Position numbers and translations under genes: made by a program. The notes below the pieces were generated by a model, which had not been told where the DNA came from, did not search any database, and saw only the letters and a program-made list of their open reading frames with translations. Of a stretch of DNA of 32,163 nt, positions 14,120 through 22,086 are shown in pieces. The stretch comes from Calothrix sp. HK-06 (GTDB taxonomy: Bacteria; Cyanobacteriota; Cyanobacteriia; Cyanobacteriales; Nostocaceae). The DNA is taken from positions 1 through 32,163 of the forward strand of contig NZ_MRCD01000103.1 of the NCBI RefSeq assembly GCF_001904745.1, written 5' to 3'. Position 1 is the stretch's first letter. Each line of letters opens with the position of its first letter.

Positions 14120-15286
14120 ATGTGTAAAAAAATACTTATTATATCCCCTACCCCCTCACATCCTCAAGATGCTGGTAATCGTGCCAGAATTTATAATCTA
14201 GTACTAAATCTACAAAAACTTGGTCATGATGTACATTTTTTGTATATTCCACACGACACATCAGATGATCACCTTATGCGTCAGGCTTGGGGTAGCAAGC
14301 TATACTTTTTACCTTTGATTAAACTAGAACACAGAAAGCGAAGCTTAGTTAAGAGAATAATTAGGAAGTTAATGTGTTCTCTTTCCAGGTACCCTACTTA
14401 CCCAGAAGCAATAGACGATTGGTATGACGATTCTATAAATAAATTTTTAGTCAAGTTACAAAAACAAGTAAAATTTGATGTTGTAATTGTTGAATATGTA
14501 TTTTTTTCAAAGGCTTTAAAATACTTTGCTAAAGGTGTATTAAAAATAATTGACACTCATGACATCTTTGCTAATAGGCAAGAAATGTACCAAAAAAATG
14601 GTCTAGAATATTTCTGGTACTCTACAACTGCTAAGCATGAGGCAAAAGGTCTTCGCCGAGCAGATTTAATAATTGCGATTCAACAAGAGGAAGAAGAATA
14701 TTTTAAAAGTATTGTAGAAAAGAGAGTTATTACAGTTGGTCATACAGTGTCGCTACGTAGACCTGAGAAGAAGCTAACAAAACCGAACCTAAATATTCTT
14801 TATATTGCCTCTAATAATGAAAATAATATTCATGGAATTAGCTACTTTATTAGTGAAGTTTTGCCAAAACTGAGAGCCAAGCTACCAGATGTTCAGCTTT
14901 TAATTGGGGGAAAAATTTCTGAAGTAATAAAATATGTTGATGGCTGTATAAATCTTGGATACATAGACAATCTCGATGAGGTATATAATACAGCTGATAT
15001 TGTAATTAATCCTATCCTTTTTGGTACTGGATTAAAAGTTAAAAGTATTGAAGCTTTAGGACAATCTAAAGTTTTAGTCACTACGTTAGAAGGCGCTAAA
15101 GGTTTGGAAGCAGGAGCAAATAAAGCTTTTTTAATTGCGAAGGATGCAGATGAGTTTACTCATTATCTTATAGAAGTTTTTACCAATCCAACTTTGTTTA
15201 GCAATCTATCTAAAAATGCTTACGCTTTTGCTAAAATTTATAATCAAGAAGTATTTAAACCGTTAGAAAATATCTTGAAAGATTAA
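14120..15286 (+). CDS. Glycosyltransferase, GT4 family
   Basis: Probable retaining sugar transferase of GT-B fold working on the cytosolic face of the membrane. From ATG 14120 it has 388 residues. The N-terminal domain begins KKILIISPTPSHPQDAGNRA, a start frequent in glycosyltransferases of this type, with DTHDIFANR in the linker region. The C-terminal domain carries NILYIASNN, INLGYIDNLDEVY and the nucleotide-sugar-binding NPILFGTGLKVKSIEALG, where the usual Glu-x7-Glu is reduced to the last Glu. The frame is open to a TTG at 14030, but that 30-residue extension is unlike the family, so ATG 14120 is preferred. Very AT-rich. Sugar and acceptor cannot be told from sequence. Confidence 0.85.
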   Translation: MCKKILIISPTPSHPQDAGNRARIYNLVLNLQKLGHDVHFLYIPHDTSDDHLMRQAWGSKLYFLPLIKLEHRKRSLVKRIIRKLMCSLSRYPTYPEAIDDWYDDSINKFLVKLQKQVKFDVVIVEYVFFSKALKYFAKGVLKIIDTHDIFANRQEMYQKNGLEYFWYSTTAKHEAKGLRRADLIIAIQQEEEEYFKSIVEKRVITVGHTVSLRRPEKKLTKPNLNILYIASNNENNIHGISYFISEVLPKLRAKLPDVQLLIGGKISEVIKYVDGCINLGYIDNLDEVYNTADIVINPILFGTGLKVKSIEALGQSKVLVTTLEGAKGLEAGANKAFLIAKDADEFTHYLIEVFTNPTLFSNLSKNAYAFAKIYNQEVFKPLENILKD

Positions 15287-15395
15287 AATATTTTGTGAGC
15301 ATAGATATTCCTGTCGAAAATACTCTCGGTATATCTACTTCTATGATCTTTCGCATCACTGACTCAAATACTCAATCTATATCCTAGTTTTGAAT

Positions 15396-16577
15396 ATGAA
15401 TGAACCTAGAGGACAAAAACTTATTGAGCGCTACAAAGAAAATTACGGGATTGTTCAGGAAGCTATTCTTACAGAAGAAAATTGTGTAAATATGAATCCT
15501 AAAATATTGTGGCTGCGTGAACGCTTTCGCTGGATGGGAAATCACAGTGGTTACGACCAACTCTGTCAGGCTATTGCCCAAATGGGAACAGTTAACGACT
15601 CAAGTATCTGGAGAGAATTTGGAAAAAATCTTCCTAGAGGCAGCCGAAGAATTCTCTTACATCTAGGCAGAGGAGCAAAAGTTAGCCCATTTTACGACCA
15701 TTACAGCACTTTAGCAGAATTAGAGGTGCTGTGGAAGACTATTACCCAGAAACCCGATTTGCTCCACATTAATTATGTGGAGAACAATTTAGGGTTTTTA
15801 CTGAACTGGAAAAAACGGCTATCTCTAAAGATTGTAGGTACAGCTCATCAACCAGCTAGTTGGTGGCGTTTGATGCATCGCTATGAAGATAGTGTTGCTG
15901 GCTTGGATGCTTTAATCGTTCCTGCAAATAGGGAGGTTTTGTATTTTGAACACTACCTTCCTGGACGTGTCTTTTTTGTTCCCCACGGTGTAGATACTAC
16001 ATTCTTTCAACCTAAACCTAAAATTGAAGACTCTGAACAAATTCAGAGCTATCCACGTTGTGTTTTTTCTGGCACTTGGTTACGTGACATTCATACACTT
16101 GTAGAGGTTGTAGATCGGGTAATTGCTCAAAACCCAAGCGTTAGATTTGACATAATTTTGCCAAGGTATAGCCGAGAAAATCCAGCGTTGTATAAAATTG
16201 CTCGTCATGAACAAGTTGTGTGGCACGCTGAAGTTTCAGATGATAAATTACGTAGAATTTACCAGGACGCTAATTTATTACTGTTGCCAGTTCATGATAG
16301 CACTGCCAACAATGCACTTCTAGAGGCTATGTCTTGTGGCTTACCTGTAGTTTCCAATCATATAGGAGGAATACTAGATTACACCAGAAGTGACTTTGCT
16401 GACTTATTACCTGTTGGAGATGTAAATGGAATGGTAGAGGCAGTTATGAGGCTTATCGATAATCCACAGGAGCAAAAGAGAAGAGGAGTAGCAGCACGAT
16501 TTTTTGTAGAAGAAAACTTGGACTGGGAAAAAATTGCTTTTCAAACTTTGGATGTTTACTCCAAGTTATTACTTTAG
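15396..16577 (+). CDS. Glycosyltransferase, GT4 family
   Basis: GT-B fold sugar transferase. The glycosyltransferase part begins at NPKILWLRERFRWMGNHSGY (about residue 34 of the chosen 393). It includes LLHINYVENNLGFL, VGTAHQPASWWR, VPHGVDTTFFQP (start of the donor domain) and HDSTANNALLEAMSCGLPVV with the conserved Glu. The first 33 residues (NEPRGQKLIERYKENYGI and following) are not part of the glycosyltransferase fold and look like the beginning of a different protein. The true start may be the ATG at 15492, which would give 361 residues; TTG 15390 is also in frame. None has a convincing ribosome binding site. No GGCGCC site; moderate GC, higher than the gene before it. Confidence 0.83.
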   Translation: MNEPRGQKLIERYKENYGIVQEAILTEENCVNMNPKILWLRERFRWMGNHSGYDQLCQAIAQMGTVNDSSIWREFGKNLPRGSRRILLHLGRGAKVSPFYDHYSTLAELEVLWKTITQKPDLLHINYVENNLGFLLNWKKRLSLKIVGTAHQPASWWRLMHRYEDSVAGLDALIVPANREVLYFEHYLPGRVFFVPHGVDTTFFQPKPKIEDSEQIQSYPRCVFSGTWLRDIHTLVEVVDRVIAQNPSVRFDIILPRYSRENPALYKIARHEQVVWHAEVSDDKLRRIYQDANLLLLPVHDSTANNALLEAMSCGLPVVSNHIGGILDYTRSDFADLLPVGDVNGMVEAVMRLIDNPQEQKRRGVAARFFVEENLDWEKIAFQTLDVYSKLLL

Positions 16578-16617
16578 TAGTTGTTCTTTTTAAAGTCCCA
16601 CTAAAATACCAGATAAA

Positions 16618-17268
16618 ATGTTGAGTAGTATAATACGTGGTTTGCTAAAACCTGTACGTAAATTATTTGCTGTTCTTGCTATAATAAAATTTATTCCCCA
16701 TCTTGTTCTTTTTTCAAAAAATTCCAGTAGAGACATCATTGAGAAAGATATAAGTAGGTGGATTGATTGCACTAATAGCGATGTGAAGAGAAACACAAAT
16801 TGGGAAAAGCTTATTTTTTTTATTTCCCAATTTCCGGAATTTCGCAATCTCTTCTATTATCGTGTCCAATCAGATTTGTATTTAGGCTTTGGTACATTAT
16901 TGAGTTTAGCTCAGTTCTTTTATAAACCAGTGGATACGCTTTATATTTGGTGTCCTTTAATTGGCTCAGGTTTGTTTATACAACATGGTTTTAGTACTGT
17001 TATTGCAGGTAAATCCATTGGGGAGAATTGCTGGGTTAACCAGCAAGTAACTATCGGCTATTCAAACGATACTGACTATCCAGTTATCGGTAATAATGTT
17101 AGGATAACCGCTGGAGCTAAAGTGATAGGTGCTGTAACAATTGGAGATAATTCAATTGTGGGGGCAAATGCTGTTGTCACAAAAAACGTTCCTTCCAATT
17201 GCACTGTAGTGGGTATCCCTGCTTATATAATAAAAAGGGAAGGGAAGAAAACCAAAGAAGCGCTGTGA
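16618..17268 (+). CDS. Hexapeptide-repeat O-acetyltransferase, serine acetyltransferase-like
   Basis: Left-handed beta-helix acetyltransferase that would use acetyl-CoA. In the 216-residue protein the first 110 residues are hydrophobic and helical (FYYRVQSDLYLGFG is a CysE-like segment). The hexapeptide coil runs from about 113 to 205: LFIQHGFSTVIAGKSIGENC with the likely catalytic His123, then NQQVTIGYSN, VIGNNVRITAGAKVIGAVTI and VPSNCTVVGIPAYIIKR. Such CysE-like proteins in surface-polysaccharide loci usually acetylate the glycan rather than make O-acetylserine, and I favour that here from context. No clear ribosome binding site. Low GC. Confidence 0.82.
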   Translation: MLSSIIRGLLKPVRKLFAVLAIIKFIPHLVLFSKNSSRDIIEKDISRWIDCTNSDVKRNTNWEKLIFFISQFPEFRNLFYYRVQSDLYLGFGTLLSLAQFFYKPVDTLYIWCPLIGSGLFIQHGFSTVIAGKSIGENCWVNQQVTIGYSNDTDYPVIGNNVRITAGAKVIGAVTIGDNSIVGANAVVTKNVPSNCTVVGIPAYIIKREGKKTKEAL

Positions 17269-17560
17269 TTGCCCTGTACATTTTTCTATTAAAGTACTTT
17301 ACTAAAGATATGTATACAAACGAAATTAAACAAGCCAATCATAATTATTTTTCTTAGCCTAGTTGACAACAGTGAGCGATTGCTCGGAGTTTACATCAAA
17401 AGTATATATAATTTTACAAGCCTGCTTTGATGTTTATATCTAAGATATAATCGAGATAAAAATAGTAATTAAACAGACATAAACATGAAATTAAACCAAC
17501 TTTAAAAAGAGATATTTAATGCTAAATTAAAAAAATTATAATAGTAACCATCCTTGATAT
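17269..17560. other. AT-rich gap, possible internal promoter
   Basis: No gene. It contains a near-palindrome tatatct-a-agatata (17435-17449), an inverted repeat catcaaa/tttgatg (17394-17400, 17426-17432) and TATAAT at 17446-17451 without a good -35 partner. The gap is the longest within the + strand operon and could start a second transcript for the gene at 17561. It also coincides with a jump in GC content. Confidence 0.4.
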
Positions 17561-18835
17561 ATGAAAGTAGCTGTTATTAGCAAATCTGATAGAAATGGAG
17601 GTGGGGCAAGTAGAGTTGCCGAGGATCTCGCTACCTGGTTAAATGAAGCCGGACACCCAACAGATCACTTTATTGCCTTTAACTTCAAACAGTCTCTTTC
17701 ATTCCAGCGCAGTCTCTACGGAGAAGGTTTTAGACTCAACCTCTGTAAAAAGATTCATAGAGGTAGCAGTAAATTTGGTTTCCGAGAGGTATTGCCTGCT
17801 GAATATTGGTTTAATCTGAATAAAATTCTCGATAATTACGATATTATCCATTTTCATGACCTTTATACCGCCATGTCTCCGCTTACTCTAGCTCTAGCTT
17901 CTCGACACAAACCCACTTTTTTCACAGTACATGACTGTTCTCCATTTACTGGTGGCTGTCTGTACCCAATGGGGTGTGAAAAGTTTACTAGCTACTGTCA
18001 TAAGTGTCCAGAATTACCTCAAGATGGATGGAAAAATAAACTACGCGATCGCACAAAAGAAATCCAGGCAATCAAACAATGGGTTTCTAGACAATTCAAT
18101 ATACGTTACATATTTCCAAGCCGCTGGATGCTTCAGGAGGCTCAAAAAGCTCTCAAATTCAAAATTTCCCCTATAGTCATTCCGAATGGTCTTGATTTAG
18201 AACCTTTTTCTCTCAAGGAAAAGGTAGATGTAAAAATCAGTTTAGGTATTCCAGAAAACCGCAAAGTAGTTGTCATTGCAGCATCATTTTCTCTTGACGA
18301 TCCCCGTAAGGGCGTGAAGTATGCAATTAATGCATTGCAAAGTGTGCGCGATCTGTCTCCATTGGTTCTAGTTGTAGGACATTGCAACGACGAGTTTAAA
18401 CAGGCATTGGAGGGACTTGAGTTCAAAGAGATGGGTTATATAAAAGACCCTAACTTCCTAGCTCAAGTCTACTCGGCAGCAGATGTTATGCTCTTCTGCA
18501 CTCTTGCTGATAATCTGCCATTGACTGTTATGGAAGCAATGGCTGCATCTACTCCAGTCATTGGTTTTTCCACAGGGGGTGTTCCAGAGATGACCCAAAC
18601 GGGACGCAACGGCATCTTAGTTGAGCCTACTAACCAGTATGCATTAAATCAAGCCCTACGCCAAGCCTTACTGTGTGTCGATTTGGAAGCAATGGGTCAG
18701 CAGGCAAGAAAGGATGTTGAAAATAACTTTTCAAAAACTATTTTTCTTAAGAAGCACTTACAACTTTATCAAAATATCGAACCTTCAATAGAGAGGGAAA
18801 TAGGGAATTCTTTATACGACCAAACTTTTGCATAA
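17561..18835 (+). CDS. Glycosyltransferase, GT4 family (WcaC-like)
   Basis: Sugar transferase of GT-B fold, 424 residues. The N-terminus has KVAVISKSDRNGGGASRVAEDLA, usual for colanic-acid WcaC-type enzymes, followed by IIHFHDLYTAMSP, FFTVHDCSPFTGGC, a Cys-rich stretch (GCLYPMGCEKFTSYCHKC) that is a hallmark of this subgroup, and FPSRWMLQEA. The donor domain has IPNGLDLEPF, AASFSLDDPRKG and ADNLPLTVMEAMAASTPVIG. It holds the window's only HIP1 octamer gcgatcgc (18045-18052), no GGCGCC, and about 47% GC in a 120-base sample, well above the preceding genes, so it may have come from a different cyanobacterial source. Confidence 0.88.
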   Translation: MKVAVISKSDRNGGGASRVAEDLATWLNEAGHPTDHFIAFNFKQSLSFQRSLYGEGFRLNLCKKIHRGSSKFGFREVLPAEYWFNLNKILDNYDIIHFHDLYTAMSPLTLALASRHKPTFFTVHDCSPFTGGCLYPMGCEKFTSYCHKCPELPQDGWKNKLRDRTKEIQAIKQWVSRQFNIRYIFPSRWMLQEAQKALKFKISPIVIPNGLDLEPFSLKEKVDVKISLGIPENRKVVVIAASFSLDDPRKGVKYAINALQSVRDLSPLVLVVGHCNDEFKQALEGLEFKEMGYIKDPNFLAQVYSAADVMLFCTLADNLPLTVMEAMAASTPVIGFSTGGVPEMTQTGRNGILVEPTNQYALNQALRQALLCVDLEAMGQQARKDVENNFSKTIFLKKHLQLYQNIEPSIEREIGNSLYDQTFA

Positions 18836-18914
18836 TTGATATGATTAAAATCATGAACTTATTTTTGCTTTAACTTCATAGCTCGCTTGAAAGAAAATAC
18901 ATTCAAGGAATAAT

Positions 18915-19907
18915 ATGATTTGCGCTCAAACTCTTACTATCCCAACTAGGATCTCAAATACTTCAGAAAATAACCGTTTGCGCGTCATTTCTGGTTCCGC
19001 TAATGTCCAACTTTCCGGGGAAGTCGCGCGTTATCTTGGTGTTGAGCTAACACCGACAATCCGCAAGCAGTTTGCCGATGGAGAAATATATATTCAAGTT
19101 CTTAATTCTATCCGAGGTTGTGATGTTTATTTAATCCAGCCTACGTGTCATCCGGTCAATGATTGCTTGATGGAATTAATGATAATGATTGATGCTTGTC
19201 GGCGCGCGTCAGCAAAGCAAATTACTGCTGTATTGCCTTATTCAGGTTACGCTAGAGCAGACCGAAAAACATCTGGACGTGAATCAATCACAGCTAAACT
19301 AATTGCAAATTTAATTACCACAGCAGGCGCCGACCGCGTTTTAGCTATGGACTTACATTCAGCACAAGTTCAAGGCTTTTTTGATATACCACTAGATCAT
19401 ATTCACAGTACTCCAGTTTTACTTGGTTATTTACAAAGCAAACAACTTTCTGACATTGTTGTTGTTTCTCCCGATATTGGTGGAGTAGCACGCGCACGGG
19501 CATTTGCAAAAAAATTCAACGATGTACCACTAGCTATAGTTGATAAGCGTCGTACTGCTCATAATTGTGCTGAGGTAATGAATGTAATTGGTGATGTAAA
19601 AGGTAAAACAGCAATTCTCGTCGATGACATGATTGATACCGCAGGTACTATTATGGAAGCAGCAAAAATACTTCGCCAAGAAGGCGCCCGACAAGTTTTT
19701 GCTTGTGCAACCCATGCTGTTTTTTCTCCACCAGCGATTGAACGCTTATCAAGCGGTTACTTAGAAGAAGTAATTGTTACAAATACTATTCCAATCTCAG
19801 AGGAGAAACGTTTTCCACAATTAACTGTAGTATCTGTTGCCAACTTTTTTGGAGAAGCTATTTTACGTTTGCATCAAGAAAGCTCAATCAGCACTATGTT
19901 TGGTTAA
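18915..19907 (+). CDS. prs: Ribose-phosphate pyrophosphokinase (PRPP synthetase)
   Basis: Makes PRPP from ribose-5-phosphate and ATP for nucleotide, His and Trp synthesis. The 330-residue protein is full length: RKQFADGEIYIQ around 50-61, the catalytic-loop region PYSGYARADRK at 108-118, DLHSAQVQGFF at 146-156, VSPDIGGVARARAFAKK at 184-200, and the PRPP loop ILVDDMIDTAGT at 234-245. An aagga ribosome binding sequence precedes the ATG. Placement inside a glycan locus is unusual for a housekeeping gene. Some positions differ from what I recall of the common cyanobacterial enzyme (PYSGYAR rather than PYYGYAR; HPVND rather than QPVND), so this may be a second, divergent copy. Two GGCGCC sites, like the host-type genes. 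Confidence 0.92.
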   Translation: MICAQTLTIPTRISNTSENNRLRVISGSANVQLSGEVARYLGVELTPTIRKQFADGEIYIQVLNSIRGCDVYLIQPTCHPVNDCLMELMIMIDACRRASAKQITAVLPYSGYARADRKTSGRESITAKLIANLITTAGADRVLAMDLHSAQVQGFFDIPLDHIHSTPVLLGYLQSKQLSDIVVVSPDIGGVARARAFAKKFNDVPLAIVDKRRTAHNCAEVMNVIGDVKGKTAILVDDMIDTAGTIMEAAKILRQEGARQVFACATHAVFSPPAIERLSSGYLEEVIVTNTIPISEEKRFPQLTVVSVANFFGEAILRLHQESSISTMFG

Positions 19908-19984
19908 TAAAGAGTACATATCATAAAAACTGAGAATTAATCAAGTTCACTCTTATTCCATTATTAGAGCTAAATACAACAATT

Positions 19985-22006
19985 ATGAAACATAAAGTAA
20001 ATTCATTTGATGTCTTTGAGACAGCAATAGTAAGAATTTGGGCAAAACCAACAGACTTATTTTGGGAACTAGGCAATCAACTTAAACAGGAAGGTTTAAT
20101 TCAAGTATCTCCAGAAGCGTGGCAAAAGATGAGAGTTGATGCTGAAACAAATGCGAGAAGAGCATCAGCAAAAGGTGAGGTAACATTAGAACAAATTTAT
20201 CAACAATTTCTATCTTGTTTTAATTGGTCAACTAATCAATTAAAACTAGTAATGGAGAAAGAGATTGCGCTGGAACTGAAAAGTTTGCGTCCAGTCCCAA
20301 AAATCCAACAAAAAATTCAGTCCCTCCAAAAGCAAAATTCTCGAATTATATACATGTCAGACATGTATCTCCCTAAAAACGTGATTCAGGATTTTTTGGT
20401 GAAAAATAATGTTTGGGCAAAAGACAGTAAGTTGTATGTTTCGTCTGAAATAGAAGCAAGTAAAGCAACAGGTGAGTTATTTCCCTACTGTTTAAAGCAG
20501 GAATTGATAAAAGCTAGTGAATTATTACATATTGGAGACAACCTGAATTCGGATGTTAAAAAACCAAAGAAACAAGGGGTTAAGGTTGAACCATTTACTC
20601 AAACTCACTTAAATCGCTACGAACAATTGCTTGTTGACGAGCAAAGTTTGCCGTTACGGTTTCGTTCCCTACTTGCCGGGATGAGTAGACTAACTCGCTT
20701 GCAATCAGAACAAACCGATTTTCATAAACAGGTAATTTGGGATACAACTTCTAGCGTAATCGCACCGATTTTATTCGGTTTTGTTTATTCTTGCTTACAG
20801 TCAGCGCAAAAAAAAGAGATTAAGAGGCTTTACTTTGTTGCTAGAGATGGGCAAATTCTACATAAAATTGCTCAAGTTATATGTCAAAATTGGAACTATG
20901 ATATAGACTGTCGTTATTTGTATGGTTCCCGTCAGGCATGGAACGCACCTGCACTTCAAGAAATTGGAGAAACCGAACTTACCTGGATTTTTAACAACAC
21001 CACGTTTTTATCGGTTGATGCAGTTTGCGAAAGAGTAAATATCCAACCCCAGAAAATTCAAGATGTTTTAAATCGCTATGGCTTCGACAAAGCAAAGTGG
21101 AATCTTAATCTTGACAATGAAGAACGCTCACGGCTCAAACGTGCTTTTGCTGAAAAAGAAGTTGTACATATAATCTTGGCAACAGCAACTACTTATCGTG
21201 AGAAAGCAATTGGTTACTTTCGACAAGAAGAATTAGATAATGGTTTACCTTTTGCAATAGTTGACGTTGGTTGGACTGGCAGTTCATTGCGCTCCTTCAG
21301 TAAAGTGCTACAAAGCGCAGGATTCTATCCTCAATCAGGTACTTATGGATTTTTCTTTGCTTTAGATAAACGGGTGAAAGCTTCCGCGAAAGACCAGTTG
21401 TTAGCTTACTTTTATGATGCTGAGGTGCCTGTTGGAAATCGTGCAGACACTTGTCAGTATAGATGTTTACTTGAGCTTTTTGTTTCCGCAGATCACGGGG
21501 GTACAAAAGAATACGAATGCGATGGTGACAGATACTTTCCAGTTCTACGCTACCAAAAAAACGAAGTAGCAATTAATTGGGGGCTATACGTTCTTCACGA
21601 CGCAGCAGTAGAATTTGCTAACCAGTTTACTTTAAATCTAACCCCGCAAGAATGTTCTATTGATTTGTTTTTGAAGGGAACCGATATCTTAATGGAAGAA
21701 TTTGTTAATAATCCTTCTATTCAAGAAGCAAAAACATTTGGTTCCTTCCTGATGGCTGAAGACCAAGGCGAAAAAACTTTTTATGAACTAGCACCAGTTT
21801 ATACGCTGATTGACTGTATAAAGGCAATAATTCGTGGTAGGCATCCACATCGAAATGTTTGGCTACCTGCATCATTAGTAAGAACTAATCCAATTTTGAG
21901 AATTTTCCTTAATCAGGAATTACTTAACAGTACTCATAATATTAGACTTTTTGGAAGTAGATTAAAACGCAGTATTTTATCAAGGCAGACCAGCGAGCCG
22001 ATTTAA
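19985..22006 (+). CDS. HAD-like large protein, first of a tandem pair
   Basis: A 673-residue cytosolic protein with an N-terminal HAD-superfamily domain (about 1-210) and a long C-terminal region of unknown function, of the COG5610-like type found in surface-glycan loci. Motif I is NSFDVFET (Asp9, Thr13); motif II is MSDMYL (Ser125); Lys160 is the likely motif III; motif IV is HIGDNLNSDV (Asp185, Asp190). The residue two after Asp9 is Phe, not the Asp used by HAD phosphatases, so ordinary phosphatase activity is doubtful. The C-terminal part has conserved-looking blocks: RLYFVARDGQIL, CRYLYGSRQAW, FAIVDVGWTGSSLRSF and LLELFVSADHGG. Followed 80 bases later by a paralogue. No GGCGCC. The true reaction is unknown to me. 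Confidence 0.82.
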   Translation: MKHKVNSFDVFETAIVRIWAKPTDLFWELGNQLKQEGLIQVSPEAWQKMRVDAETNARRASAKGEVTLEQIYQQFLSCFNWSTNQLKLVMEKEIALELKSLRPVPKIQQKIQSLQKQNSRIIYMSDMYLPKNVIQDFLVKNNVWAKDSKLYVSSEIEASKATGELFPYCLKQELIKASELLHIGDNLNSDVKKPKKQGVKVEPFTQTHLNRYEQLLVDEQSLPLRFRSLLAGMSRLTRLQSEQTDFHKQVIWDTTSSVIAPILFGFVYSCLQSAQKKEIKRLYFVARDGQILHKIAQVICQNWNYDIDCRYLYGSRQAWNAPALQEIGETELTWIFNNTTFLSVDAVCERVNIQPQKIQDVLNRYGFDKAKWNLNLDNEERSRLKRAFAEKEVVHIILATATTYREKAIGYFRQEELDNGLPFAIVDVGWTGSSLRSFSKVLQSAGFYPQSGTYGFFFALDKRVKASAKDQLLAYFYDAEVPVGNRADTCQYRCLLELFVSADHGGTKEYECDGDRYFPVLRYQKNEVAINWGLYVLHDAAVEFANQFTLNLTPQECSIDLFLKGTDILMEEFVNNPSIQEAKTFGSFLMAEDQGEKTFYELAPVYTLIDCIKAIIRGRHPHRNVWLPASLVRTNPILRIFLNQELLNSTHNIRLFGSRLKRSILSRQTSEPI

Positions 22007-22086
22007 GATAGAAGGTAGAATTACTATAATACAAAAAGTGGGTTCATTGAACTTATTTGCTTTCTTGATAACTCAATTCGACAATT

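Noticed and set aside
17363-17412. TTGACA (17363) and TATAAT (17407) as a promoter
   Set aside because: They are 38 bases apart, too far for one promoter.
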